Assembly (NCBI RefSeq): GCF_001039355.2
Contig: NW_019776135.1
Span: 554,862-618,861, forward strand
Direction of reading: 5' to 3'
DNA from: Lingula anatina
Taxonomy: Eukaryota > Brachiopoda > Lingulata > Lingulida > Lingulidae
Length of the DNA: 64,000 nucleotides
Below are positions 41,063 through 53,464 of this stretch, one piece after another (the stretch's first letter is position 1; each line of letters starts with the position of its first letter). A program made the position numbers and the translations under genes. Below the pieces are notes generated by a model. That model saw nothing but the letters and a program-made list of their open reading frames with translations, had not been told where the DNA came from and made no database searches.

Positions 41063-43309
41063 TTTTATTTCCCTTGGATGCCCTGGACGCAATGCACAGT
41101 ACGGTGAACATTGCATTAGTTGTGATAATAGCCCACTGTAACAGCGCACTACAATCACCAGAGTCATACAGTCATTGTTCTTGTCTAATCTTGCTAACTG
41201 AAAGAATTGCAAATATCTAAATGTATAAATGTCTAGGAAAACTGTGAATTGGAGTTTTTCCCTTAAAAAAAAACAGCAAAATATAATTGTGTTTATTAAT
41301 TCAACATTGGCTGGATTTCGGTTATTGATCTACATGTATGCCTATGCATTCTGTGTTTTAGTGCATTTATCAATGAAAAATGAAACAAACTAATACTGTA
41401 ACTTTAAAGTACAGAAGGAGACATTTTAGTGCAAAATACAACATACTTAAATTGGATTTTGATTTTCTAAATGCCCAATTTTAACTTTTTATGCATTCAA
41501 AGGAAAAGAAAAGAAAATATCCGTTGTCTTCCTGGCCGTTTTGAGACAGACTGGGGGCGCGATCTTGAATTTCGATTGTTTCCATATGACACATGCAGTT
41601 AACAATGTTTGAACTATGATACGTTTAAGTCATGTCATGTCATTGAAATAAATCAATTTTTTCCAATTATTTGAAGTTGAAAATTTTTCCCACTGTCCGA
41701 AGCTAAACGAACAGTAACCGATCACGCCAGCGTCGTCCTCCCTAGGTCATTAAGTAAATAGTATTTCATGACAACTGTGACTTTACAGTGTGATACATTA
41801 TGATCTGGGACATTCTACTGTTGACGCGGAGATATTAAATATGATATCGACAGCAACTAATTGACTCGGTGGGCGTTTTGATTTGACTGTTGAATTAACA
41901 GCTCGGCTTGGGATTAAAGCCTGTGGACCTCCTGCTGGCGCTGTGACAACCCGTCTCCTTCCTCACCGTGCAGTGCAGCAGTGATAGCATAATACATGTG
42001 TAAATAATGTGGAATAAATACAAGTGTACACGTTAATACCAATAACTCAACCGAGGACATTTAACACATCGATGATGAGCAAAATATAAATGAAAGACTG
42101 TCAGATGTCAATGAATCAATAACTCATTATAAATAAAATGTGTTCAGAGTTTATATGAAGCAATCCTTGATGAAATATAATGCTACACACTAAGTCGACT
42201 TGTTTTTGTGAAACGAATCATCTGAAGCTTCATTTAAACACTGTACGCACTATGATAATTTTTGACGGAGTGGACATGAAAAGGACAAGCTTTAGTATCA
42301 TCAAGAACTGGGTACATGCTTTATCTTTTTCTGATTGTAGGTCTAATAGGTCCTGAAAACGTGAGTTCCGCTGAGTGACACATTAGAAAATAGGACTCGG
42401 GAACCCGCACACGGTTTTTAAATGTTCACTTAATTGCTTTAAACATATTCCACTTTTCTCAAATAAAACGAAAAGCGTAAAGTTCACTTTCAAAGAAAGG
42501 AACGGGTACTAGTATATAATTTACTGCGTTGCTTGTTGTGGCAACACCATGCACTTGTCGTTGTTTCCAGGGAGCCGCCGGCAATGCGTTCTCAAATAGC
42601 GGTGCACGGAAACAATTCCAATTAAAACTAACGCCTATGACCCATAGAAAACAACGACCAAAGAGCATTTGTGCGCAATTAGTTCATTTCACGTTCTTAC
42701 TTAGTATTTACGTTTCCCTCCAGATATGTCTGATAAGGAAAAGATTACCGTAGTTCCCTTCTGAGCTTTGGTTCGTTTACGAGTGCCGCACTTTATGACG
42801 GAGTAGACATTTTGAAGAAAAAGATGTTACACCAGTAAGATGCTTCCTGGTAAAACAAAAGAAAATGTAGGTAAGTGAATATTGTTGCTTTTTTCATGTG
42901 ACGGACGTATTTTTGCATCGTTGACCGTAATCAAATGATGAACTGGGACTCGTTTACAGTTGCATGATGCTATTTTTTCAAGCCCTTGTGATGCCTGCAA
43001 CTTTGCCATGAAGATTTGCAAATATCCCCTTTTTGACAAAGAGATATTGTAAAAATTAGAAGATCCATTGAGGAGTCTAGCAACAATGAGTCCAGGGCTT
43101 AATTCATGTGGAGGCGGATAATCTGTTTCAATCATATTTAAGAGATACAGGTATAGAGATTAATTTACTGATTCTCGTGAGCCAACAACAACAGGGACAA
43201 AATACCAGTCTCTGTTTTGAGTAAGGATATTAAAAAAATTATTGGTTCTAGATGTCAAAAGGGTATCTGTCCAAAAGATATTGAATAAAGAACTTCTCAG
43301 TAGTTATTT

Positions 43310-43344
<35 letters not shown>

Positions 43345-44442
43345 TTGTTCATACTATTGTGTCCGTCCGCAAAATGTAAATAATTTTCCATTATAGAAAA
43401 TTCCACAATGTTAGATACTATATTTGAGAATGCCATTGGTCGAAGAGTGGGAATGGATTTGAACAGGTCTGGGACATGATTCTTTTTACTGTGCGAATGT
43501 CGCCCAGTGCTTATACTTCGTACATCAACCAATGGTGACATTATGGAAAGCATTACGGTTTTTTAGAATCATTGTGTTAAGTCCTCTGTTTTTAACAAGT
43601 CCATTCCATACAGCTTAAAATCATAACATACGCGTGTACAGAAAACACCTATACAGAAAGCTTTCCTTACTTACATTCGCTCTCGTCTTAACGTAAACAT
43701 AATGGTTTCAGCTTTGATAGATCACACCAATTATATTTATGGTTAACTTTGTTATATTAAATCAGGTTGATGTAAACCCTTCCATTAATCTTTGTTGATT
43801 ATAAACAGAACTGAAAACATTTATTATTACTATTATTGTTATTATTTTGAAATGGTGTTAAGATAATTTAGGATGTATTAACAATGTGCGAGGTTAGCAG
43901 TGACTCAGTAGAAAGTAATACAGATTTCTCACAAACACGTGTTGGAAATGTTTTTAGCTTCAATAATTCGTGTAGACGCGAGGTGTATGGGTTTAAAAAA
44001 CTACAGCAAAATAAATGGACTCAAACCACAGCCAACAAACACGTGCTGCACGTCCATGTACTGGGTGCCACGTGCAGCAATCTGTCAACACTTAATAGGG
44101 ATGTCTATTTCTTTTAATGGCATTTCATACACAAGTTCCCTACAATATGAACTATCTAAAAAGGACAAAATTTTAATTTAAAAATTGCTAGCATATATCA
44201 AAATCACCCCATTTCTGACAGTAATCGGTAATGATTTCAAACCCCATGCCAAGAAAAGATTAATGCCCTCAAACATTTTTTCATTAAAAGTACTTAGGCA
44301 CTAGGGCCAATTTATAAGCGATACGATAGTGGACCTTGTCTATAGTATATTGTTAATATGATTGTATTTTCATGATAAACATAATTTTTAATTTAGACAG
44401 CATTTTATTCACCCTCTGGTAGTGCCTGAAAGGACCAAAAAG
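41063..44442. other. Intergenic region before the sushi gene
   Basis: No supported gene. A minus-strand 102-codon ORF (42827-43135) and a plus-strand 77-codon ORF (43884-44117) have no recognised domain. A (TTTA)n microsatellite lies at about 43304-43345. The promoter of the sushi gene should be near 44400, but no clear core motif is seen. Confidence 0.5.
43304..43345. repeat. (TTTA)n microsatellite
   Basis: About ten tandem TTTA units. Confidence 0.95.
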
Positions 44443-44548
44443 ATGTATTGTAAATATTGCATGATAGAGGGACCGTGGATAGTTTTGCTGTCCACAGTGA
44501 TGCTGATGTTATCTACATGTACGGCTCAGAACAACTCCAGCCCTTCAC
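44443..44548 (+). CDS. Sushi gene exon 1: signal peptide
   Basis: 35 codons plus one base before a gtgagt donor. MYCKYCMIEGPW is followed by a hydrophobic stretch and a likely cleavage after STCTA. It joins in phase 1 to exon 2, which begins after tctcag at 44806. A longer in-frame read from 44737 without this exon has no signal peptide, so this start is preferred. Confidence 0.75.
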
Positions 44549-47500
44549 GTGAGTATTACACTCCACGCTGATTTCAGGGTAAAAAAAGGAGTTATTCTTA
44601 TTTTTTTCGTATGTGAAAAATAAATTATTCATATATTGTGACTTAAAGAAAAAGTGACCTATGAATCGTCATCAGGAGATTCAAATATACGTTATACAAA
44701 TATATGTTATGCCTATTACAACTATGACCATGATACTTGCCCTGCATATTTCGTTGTCGATGCAGTCATAAATCCAGTTATTTTGTCTTTTATTCTACAA
44801 TCTCAGCAACTTCTACAACATCACTACCGTCCACAACCACAACGACAGCAACGACCACCACGCCTATCCCATCATCTCTACCGTCCACAACCACAACGAC
44901 AGCGGTGACCACCACGCCTATCCCATCCTGCCCTCAGCCGCCCATTGTCCAGGACGCTGACCTGCTCACCACCGGGCCCTTCATCGCCCACAGACGCATT
45001 GAATATCAGTGCCATACCGGCTTTAAGATGACTGGCCTTTCCAACGATATGCTTTGTGATGGTAACCTGCAGTGGACAGGCTCGCCACCCCAGTGTCTCC
45101 GGACTTGCCCGACCCCGCCAGTAATCGCCAACGCCGTAGTCAAATCCACGGGCCCATACACATCGGGCGATACAGTAGAATATGAATGCAGTGCTGGGTT
45201 TTTGATGACGGGACAGGCAACACGGACCTGTGGGAACAGATTCACATGGGAGGGCAGTTCTCCTTCGTGTAACCCCACGTGCCCCAACCCTCCTGGTGTA
45301 GCCAACGCCCACCTCTCATCAGCAGGCCCTTACCCCGTGGGGTCGCAGGCGTCGTATGCCTGTGGGAGTGACTTCCAGATGGACGGGTCGCCCACCCTGA
45401 CCTGTGGCAGTGGCCTCCAGTGGCAGGGCTCGCCCCCGACTTGTAAACCCATTGACCGGTCTCCTAGGATAGAAACCAACCAGCATATTAACTGGCCTAG
45501 TGGGTATTTTAACACTACACAGCCTTTCAATAGCAATGCCACCTCCTCAGGCGTCACTCCGGCTTTGGTTACAATGGATAGCTCTACAAGCCGAAATTTA
45601 GCTACAACTTTCGCTTACACTCCCGCTGCTTTCGTCCCGCACCCTACTACCCCTTATTTTCCACAAAATCAGCAGGAACAACCAACACAATCGATAGTCA
45701 CACCTAACACATTTACAGGTCACAACCAACACAGGCCCCTTTCAAACTCCTTGTTTAGTCTATTGACATCAATACCACCGCTCTGTCCGCAGCCGCTTGG
45801 AATCCCAAACGGCGAAATTATCTCTAACGGCCCGTATCATCCTGCGGATCTGGTGATATACCGATGTTTGCCGGGATTTGTGATGAATGCTAGGACAACG
45901 TCACAGGTTTGCGGAAGTTCAGGATATTGGATTGGTGCCCCGCCGCAATGCCATGTCTTGCCAAAGTCGCCACCGGCCCCAGCTCCACCTTCTGTCAAAA
46001 ATAACCAAATGGTGTTCATCAATATTTCACTTTGTAAGTCCTCGAAACAGAAATCAATTTGGCATGCGCATGAAAACTATCCTCGATTAGAAGAGCGGGA
46101 CTCAAAGCATCTGGGCTGCAAAATCATTTGACGTATTTAATAACAGCGGAATCATATGTTAAGCTTGCAACAAGCCTATTATTTATCTCATATGGCGATC
46201 TAGATGTGTTTCGACAAACACTCACTTCTTACATGTAACCCACTTAAAGCATTTATAACTAAAACATTACTAACTATATGACACTATATTTGGCACTTTT
46301 CACCTTTTCTGCTGATCATACAAGTACTTCGATTCCCTTAGACTGCCGCTTGTGTAATGTAGAGCAAAATAACTGCCGTATTCTTGTGCCCCATTCTCAT
46401 ATACACCAACTCCGCGGGAACACTCGATGACTGAATGCTGTCATTCAGTTATGCTGATTGCACTTAACGAGAATCCCCGCAGAGTTGGGTCGACCCACGC
46501 AGAGCGGTGGTGTCTATGAGAATGGGGTCTTAAACACCACCTAATCATCAATGCATTTCTGGAAATTATATTGGTGAGTATTGATCTTGTCTATACGTAG
46601 CTTTCACATCGCTGCCACGTCTCCGAGCGCTAGAAAAATCTGCATCTATGGGTGCTTTCCCAGAGATTTAGATCGATCTAAAGATTAAGTTTTAGATCGA
46701 CCCAACTCCCTGGGGGTTCACGCTAAATTGCAGTCAGCCGAGCGGGCACCATAGTTAATTACCCCCTTACAGCTTTTAGTAGGCGGGACAGACGTTTAAA
46801 CCGGCCAAGCTGACAGTAATCTAGTGAGACTCCCAACAGGGATAGATCGATCTAAAAATCTATGGAAATGGGGTGTATATCTCTCTAGGGGCTCATCCCC
46901 AATGAAACTATCGTTCTACCTTGATCAATCCACTTATGCCGGGACTCTCGCTAAATGCAATCAGATTAACACGCCCCCTTTTGTTTCAAACGTACTCGTA
47001 AGATCACCAGCTCATTGTGAATGCAAGGTCTAGGTTTTCTGGAATACTAACCCATGCTTCATGCTTAATGATTAGAGTCGAGATAATTCTTTTCATAATC
47101 AGTTTCATGTTGAATAAATTAAAGGCTGAATTCAAAATTGGGCCTAGGTATAATTTAATTGGGGTGGCTCCTCCAAGCGCTGGAAAAGAGTGGCTTATCT
47201 TTGAATGTGTTCACTGAAACAGGCGCAGGCAAACATATTGCTATATTTATATAAATATATGTATAGTGTCTTACCCTCTGATATCAAGCATATAATATTA
47301 AAGTATCTACGAACGCACCATGTTGTCAGAGAGATATATTGTATTGCCAGTCTATCTTAGTAAACGTGTGAACACGGCCTTATCAGTGCGTTGCACTTAT
47401 GCAGGTGCTTATCCGCTTTAATATACCCATATCTACAGTATAAGATTCTCTGGCTTTGGATCCATCTGTTATGCACTAACAACAGAGCCAAATTAAATTA

Positions 47501-48926
47501 AATTTGAAGTTGTACGGATTTGTGGATAATCAATTGTTAATTCATAATTGTTTTCTGTCAACTATGTGGCAATTTCTGTCTTCTAGATTTATTATTTAAC
47601 AGAAGTTTGCATGTTTGTTCTTTAAACAACACTTAATTAACGTATACGTTTAACTGAAATTTAATTTTTTTATAGAATTAAAGCATCTTGCCGCTGAAAA
47701 AAATGCAAGTGAATGAAATCATTTTCCTTGTTACCACTGCAATTTACAAAATAAAATATTTTAACATTACAGACTGGGGCAATGGCAAGAACACGGGGTC
47801 TACTTTCACTGGAGACACTGGAGGCGGCTTCCCGACCTGGTTAGGGATTCTTCTCGGGGTCATTTTTGGCCTCCTCTTACTGGGCCTCCTGGCCTGGCTC
47901 ATCTGGGCCTGCTGCTGTGGCGGTGGCTGCTGTGGCGTTCAAGGTTGTATGGGAGGAGGTGGGGGGACAGCGGGATGCCAGGGATGCTGCCCTCGGTATG
48001 ACGCATCCCTTTTGTATCAGAGAATTTTACATTGACTTCGACTCCTAAATATTGTCTATTCTCTTGAAGTTTTACGTTCAACTCCTCCTACATCCTTACC
48101 GATCTTTTTCCGTGATATTTTTAACAGTGTGATTTAGTGATTTTTAAACCATGCAGTTTTTTACATTTAATTTTAGTCATACGTCCATAATTCCAATGAT
48201 GTTTTATCTTAATTTAGCTTTTCGTCGCCTTTTTCCTCTAGAACTCTGATTGCTTTCATTTTTTGTTTTCGCTTTAAGTCGCACACACGTTGCCAATGAG
48301 ACAGAGTACGTCCGTTATTCCAAAGAAAGTCCCGTGGCACAGAAGAGGGTCGTGAAGAAGAAAATTACACGCCAGAATAACGAGCCGGAGTATGATGTTG
48401 AACATGCATATGATCACGTAGAGATCATCCATCTAGATGATGATCAGGAACCAAAGAGACAAAATAAGTCCTATGGTCCTAATGTCAGGTAAGCCCCAAA
48501 ATACAATCGGGTAACAGGTGTGTGTGTGTGTGTGTGTATGCAGGGTGCGTGCGGGCGTGCGTGCGTGTATCTGTTTGTGTGTGTGGATGTAATCATTTCT
48601 AGAAAAACAAATGCGTAGTATTGAATTTCACAGTTATCCCCTTCATTATCCCTTTACTTGCTACTGTTAAAATCACCAATGCAGTTTTTAAAACCGCCAT
48701 TTCAACTGTTTACTCAATTTCCTTCTTGTTTAATGTGTTAAAGTAAATGAATATAAAGGGGAAACACGTGGCAATAAAACACCCCTTAAATACATATAGT
48801 AAACGCTGTCTTAGTTTTGTAATCACAAAAGATATATTGCCCTTCGAATACTTATGTAACTGCAAATCGATACTCAGCAAAGCATTTCATTTGCTTGTGC
48901 AGCGTCTGTCGTGAAAACTGCACTTC

Positions 48927-48964
<38 letters not shown>

Positions 48965-50703
48965 CTACCATAATGCCATTAAGCCTATAAGCCTATATGC
49001 CTCTACTTCAGGAAAGAAGTTCATTTCCACGAAAACGATCTTAAAGACAGAGCGAGGCCTCTTAAGTCAACCAACAAACAGACACCCCCGGAAGTTGTTG
49101 AAAACGTCTACTATCACCATAAAACGCGGCGGTCGGCGCCTAAAGAAGATCCAAAGCCCAGGCGTCGCAGTCCATCCCCGTCTCCCTCTCCTCCGCCTCC
49201 CGCCAGCCCATCGCCCGTGCAGCAGGTAATACATTATTATTCATCCAAACCTCCTCAGCCTGGCTTAGACCCTAGGTCCCATTCGTCCCCACACCCTCTC
49301 AGTTCTCCACGTTCAGAGGCTGAAGACAGCGACTCTTCGAGACGGAAACGACCAAGGCCACGCCAAAACGACGACGCAGACTCCCAGCCGAGTAGGACAT
49401 CAAAACGCAGTGCTGACGACTATGACCCAGTGGACGGTTCTCCAAGCTATCCAAACGACTTTAGAGGCAAATATCCAGATGACAAATACTACAGGAGACG
49501 CCCACATTTAAGAAATTGGCCAAGTGACGTGGAAGGGGACACGCCCTCAACCGTCGGCAGTCCTGTGTCCCCTCGAAGTGACGCAACTATCAGTCCTACC
49601 CAAGTTGCTAGTCAGTTAATCGACAGTATGCAGGGTAGCCCACTCCCCCAGGCAACCCCTCGAAACTTGAAACCTAGGAATCCGTCGAATGATAGTATCA
49701 GGGAAAGCAACAATGACCGTCCAGGCCTCAACCATAAGAATACATCTTACTCGCCTGCAGAACATATGAACGGGCACCTGTATGAAAAGCCAATTAAGTC
49801 AACATATGCCAGACCGAAGGTACAAGCATATGCCTTGATAAACACCTGTAAAACTCTACTTACAACCATCGTGTTCTAGGACCTGTAGAATTGCTAACCG
49901 CCACCTTCATTAGAAATCCCTCCTCTGTCGTCAATAATGCTGTTCTATTCTGATGCATTGCTGTTTAGAAATTTATTTATTAATTTTTTTTTTGACTACT
50001 GGCTGACACAGAATGTAACATTGCATGTGTTGATTACTGATTTCCGCAGGTGATAAACGACCGTCAGTGAGGCAATCACTAACATCAATATTTGAAGTCT
50101 TGGTTTTGTTGCTGTAAATGATGTTATTGAGCAAGTTTTCTTGGCATCGCTATAGGATAACTACTTAGATATCTGCCTACTCATATAATCTTTTCCTTTC
50201 TGTCCTTCCACACACCCTCCCCTATATAACGCTTTGTTGCCAATAACTTTGAACATTTATCAAATGGATTTTTGGTATATGTTGTTAAATTGTTATATCA
50301 TCCAGTCAGTAAAACTGTTATATTCTTACAGAATAAAGTATCATTGTTTTATTTATTTCTAATGAACTAATGGAACTTGATGTGTTATTAAATAATACAT
50401 TTCAAGGGCCTAGCACCAAAAATTCTTCTTGTCGTTTAGGTTATACGCAATGAGATCCACGTGATTGAGGACAGTCCGCCATCGTCTCAGCAGACGACAC
50501 CACGCGCCCCGCCCCCACCGCCAGTCATCCAGCCGGTGCAGCCACCTGCTCCGCCCAAGAAAAGACTGAAAAATGACAAACTTCAGGAAGTCATCCACGC
50601 GGTGGTGGTGAATAAGAAAAAGAAGAAAATAGAAAATCCACAGAAGCCGTTATGGTGGCCTCACAGTAAACCTGTGCGCCAAATCAACACCAGTACCAAG
50701 TGA
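44443..50703 (+). CDS. Four-sushi type I membrane protein with proline-rich cytoplasmic tail, 6 exons
   Basis: Exons 44443-44548, 44807-46033, 47773-47995, 48279-48488, 49012-49819, 50440-50703. Phases are consistent; 2838 nt, 945 aa. Signal peptide (core IVLLSTVMLML), Thr-rich mucin-like stalk (about 37-76), sushi/CCP domains at 77-132, 136-190 and 194-248, each with four Cys and the W-x-G-SxPxC ending, a Ser/Thr/Asn-rich linker (249-361), a fourth sushi domain (362-417), membrane span (about 466-490), juxtamembrane Cys cluster, and a 440-residue tail rich in Lys/Arg, Ser-Pro and polyproline. By family, sushi domains bind complement proteins, carbohydrates or adhesion ligands; here they form the ectodomain of a surface receptor. 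The tail has SH3/WW-type proline motifs and no enzyme domain. I do not recognise a named orthologue. Confidence 0.85.
44807..46033 (+). CDS. Sushi gene exon 2: Thr-rich stalk and all four sushi domains
   Basis: All four CCP modules sit in one exon, unlike the one-domain-per-exon layout common in complement regulators. Cysteines: 77/104/119/132, 136/163/177/190, 194/221/235/248, 362/389/404/417. The first three are separated by only three residues each. Two near-identical TTTTTA-TTTPIPS repeats precede them. The donor is gtaagt after base 46033. Confidence 0.9.
46388..46528. mobile_element. MITE, CCCCATTCTCATA termini, in sushi gene intron 2
   Basis: gccccattctcatatacacc at the left and ggtgtctatgagaatggggtc at the right are good inverted ends; the core tcgacccacgcag / actccgcgggaa is shared with 36354-36583. 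Confidence 0.65.
46645..46876. mobile_element. MITE, CCCATTCCC-type family, copy 4, in sushi gene intron 2
   Basis: The same core as at 30403 (ccctgggggttcacgctaaattgcagtcagccgag). Ends at atctatggaaatggggtg. Confidence 0.7.
47773..47995 (+). CDS. Sushi gene exon 3: transmembrane segment and cysteine cluster
   Basis: Encodes a Gly/Thr-rich spacer, a strongly hydrophobic span (TWLGILLGVIFGLLLLGLLA, then WLIWA), and then CCCGGGCCGVQGC plus further Gly and Cys. The juxtamembrane cysteines are good candidates for palmitoylation. Confidence 0.85.
48279..50703 (+). CDS. Sushi gene exons 4-6: cytoplasmic tail
   Basis: Exons 48279-48488, 49012-49819 and 50440-50703. Notable parts: a basic block (QKRVVKKKITR), possible phosphotyrosine sites (EPEYDVEHAYDHVEI), a Ser-Pro/Pro-rich stretch (RRRSPSPSPSPPPPASPSP), mixed acidic and basic low-complexity sequence, and a last exon with PPPPPVIQPVQPPAPPKKR, a basic KKKKK block and LWWPHSKP near the C-terminus. 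Mostly predicted disorder; consistent with an adaptor-binding tail. Confidence 0.8.
48928..48962. repeat. (GT)n microsatellite in sushi gene intron 4
   Basis: About 17 GT dinucleotides; a shorter, interrupted GT/GC tract lies at 48520-48590. Confidence 0.95.
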
Positions 50704-51510
50704 AAACCATTTATTCATATTACATTTTCATGCCTATTCGATAGAAATGAATCTACACGAAGTCATTCACCCACATTCTTTGGGTATTCTCCGAAATATC
50801 GGGTGCATGTTGCGATTCATAGCGTGCTATATAGCTTTATTGGTTGTTACCGTACCAGTGCAAGTAAAGTTGGAAGAAAATGTAGGTCTAATATCCAATC
50901 ACAGCAACACTGATTCTGAGAATAAGCCATGCAGTTTGTAAATATATCCCCCTGAGTTCAAAGTCATAATGCTGATTTTCAACTATTTTCGGATTTATCA
51001 ACGTCATTGAACCGATTTATAATAGCATGTGCTTCATGTAGCCTAGCTGTAGGAAATTTTACAGTTGACTCAAAACGTGGGGTGAAAACTCTTATTACTT
51101 GTGGCGAATTGATTAATTAGTACCTAGAATAACTGTAACTTCGTCTGCATTTATTCCTTAAAGATCATTTCACTAGAAAGAGACGCCTAGAGTTATGCAC
51201 ACATTTTGTGAAATATTTTCCTAACTGTATTATATCAGTTTGTAATTACTGTTGAGTTCTTGATGGATAAAATTGTATAAAACAGCAAAATAACGGGACA
51301 AGTCAGAATTATGCAAATATTACACAAAATGTCAGCATTACTGACGTAACTCACCTATATATAGGTAGGTCATTATTCAAAAATTTACAAGGCTGTCTAA
51401 ATTGATATGAAAACATATTTTCACCTCATTGTTTGCTTGAGAACGTTGTATATAGTACTCCAGTGAACATTTCCTTTCTTTTAGTCCATTTTGATTCTTT
51501 TCTAGAGATC

Positions 51511-51516
51511 AATAAA
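51511..51516 (+). terminator. Candidate poly(A) signal of the sushi gene
   Basis: AATAAA about 810 bases past the stop codon, repeated at 53251-53256 in the duplicated flank. An earlier AATAAA at 50332-50337 in intron 5 could serve a shorter isoform. Confidence 0.35.
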
Positions 51517-51724
51517 TGAGAATTAAGCCCTATTATTAATAATGTTTTTTTTTCATAATTGAATTTCCTCAAACACAAGTTTTAGTTTATGATTCCCAGA
51601 CAGTTGAAAAACACTGCCATGCGGCAAAAGGGTCGGCTCAGGGGCTACCTGACAAATGTTTTTTTCTAGATCTCTTCTCGATATCATTAGCTTTTAATTT
51701 CCGCGCGTGAAGTTGACAATTCTT

Positions 51725-52512
51725 NNNNNNNNNNNNNNNNNNNNNNNNNNNNNNNNNNNNNNNNNNNNNNNNNNNNNNNNNNNNNNNNNNNNNNNNNNNN
51801 NNNNNNNNNNNNNNNNNNNNNNNNNNNNNNNNNNNNNNNNNNNNNNNNNNNNNNNNNNNNNNNNNNNNNNNNNNNNNNNNNNNNNNNNNNNNNNNNNNNN
51901 NNNNNNNNNNNNNNNNNNNNNNNNNNNNNNNNNNNNNNNNNNNNNNNNNNNNNNNNNNNNNNNNNNNNNNNNNNNNNNNNNNNNNNNNNNNNNNNNNNNN
52001 NNNNNNNNNNNNNNNNNNNNNNNNNNNNNNNNNNNNNNNNNNNNNNNNNNNNNNNNNNNNNNNNNNNNNNNNNNNNNNNNNNNNNNNNNNNNNNNNNNNN
52101 NNNNNNNNNNNNNNNNNNNNNNNNNNNNNNNNNNNNNNNNNNNNNNNNNNNNNNNNNNNNNNNNNNNNNNNNNNNNNNNNNNNNNNNNNNNNNNNNNNNN
52201 NNNNNNNNNNNNNNNNNNNNNNNNNNNNNNNNNNNNNNNNNNNNNNNNNNNNNNNNNNNNNNNNNNNNNNNNNNNNNNNNNNNNNNNNNNNNNNNNNNNN
52301 NNNNNNNNNNNNNNNNNNNNNNNNNNNNNNNNNNNNNNNNNNNNNNNNNNNNNNNNNNNNNNNNNNNNNNNNNNNNNNNNNNNNNNNNNNNNNNNNNNNN
52401 NNNNNNNNNNNNNNNNNNNNNNNNNNNNNNNNNNNNNNNNNNNNNNNNNNNNNNNNNNNNNNNNNNNNNNNNNNNNNNNNNNNNNNNNNNNNNNNNNNNN
52501 NNNNNNNNNNNN
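51725..52512. other. Assembly gap (788 N), probably artificial
   Basis: Flanked by the same 952-bp sequence on both sides. The true locus probably has one copy and no gap. Confidence 0.9.
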
Positions 52513-53464
52513 ACATTCTTTGGGTATTCTCCGAAATATCGGGTGCATGTTGCGTTTCATAGCGTGCTATATAGCTTTATTGGTTGTTACCGTACCAGTG
52601 CAAGTAAAGTTGGAAGAAAATGTAGGTCTAATATCCAATCACAGCAACACTGATTCTGAGAATAAGCCATGCAGTTTGTAAATATATCCCCCTGAGTTCA
52701 AAGTCATAATGCTGATTTTCAACTATTTTCGGATTTATCAACGTCATTGAACCGATTTAAAATAGCATGTGCTTCATGTAGCCTAGCTGTAGGAAATTTT
52801 ACAGTTGACTCAAAACGTGGGGTGAAAACTCTTATTACTTGTGGCGAATTGATTAATTAGTACCTAGAATAACTGTAACTTCGTCTGCATTTATTCCTTA
52901 AAGATCATTTCACTAGAAAGAGACGCCTAGAGTTATGCACACATTTTGTGAAATATTTTCCTAACTGTATTATATCAGTTTGTAATTACTGTTGAGTTCT
53001 TGATGGATAAAATTGTATAAAACAGCAAAATAACGGGACAAGTCAGAATTATGCAAATATTACACAAAATGTCAGCATTACTGACGTAACTCACCTATAT
53101 ATAGGTAGGTCATTATTCAAAAATTTACAAGGCTGTCTAAATTGATATGAAAACATATTTTCACCTCATTGTTTGCTTGAGAACGTTGTATATAGTACTC
53201 CAGTGAACATTTCCTTTCTTTTAGTCCATTTTGATTCTTTTCTAGAGATCAATAAATGAGAATTAAGCCCTATTATTAATAATGTTTTTTTTTCATAATT
53301 GAATTTCCTCAAACACAAGTTTTAGTTTATGATTCCCAGACAGTTGAAAAACACTGCCATGCGGCAAAAGGGTCGGCTCAGGGGCTACCTGACAAATGTT
53401 TTTTTCTAGATCTCTTCTCGATATCATTAGCTTTTAATTTCCGCGCGTGAAGTTGACAATTCTT

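Larger units (their letters stand above)
46034..47772. other. Sushi gene intron 2
   Basis: AT-rich intron with three MITE-type insertions (46388-46528, 46645-46876 and a fragment at about 46888-46990). No nested gene is supported. Confidence 0.7.
50773..53464. repeat. 952-bp duplication on both sides of an N gap
   Basis: 50773-51724 and 52513-53464 align without any indel at an offset of 1740 bases, with about two mismatches (near 50815 and 51020). The first copy ends at the first N and the second starts right after the last N. This is the mark of two contig ends that overlap but were not merged. Confidence 0.93.

Noticed and set aside
42827-43135. Minus-strand 102-codon ORF
   Set aside because: No recognisable domain, stops soon upstream, no acceptor or donor that extends it; possibly a transposon or gene fragment but not supportable.
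44878-45312. 144-codon minus-strand ORF opposite the sushi exon
   Set aside because: Composition-driven shadow of the GC-rich sushi exon.
48927-49229. 100-codon ORF starting in a GT repeat
   Set aside because: It begins with a (CV)n translation of a microsatellite and reads a different frame from sushi gene exon 5.
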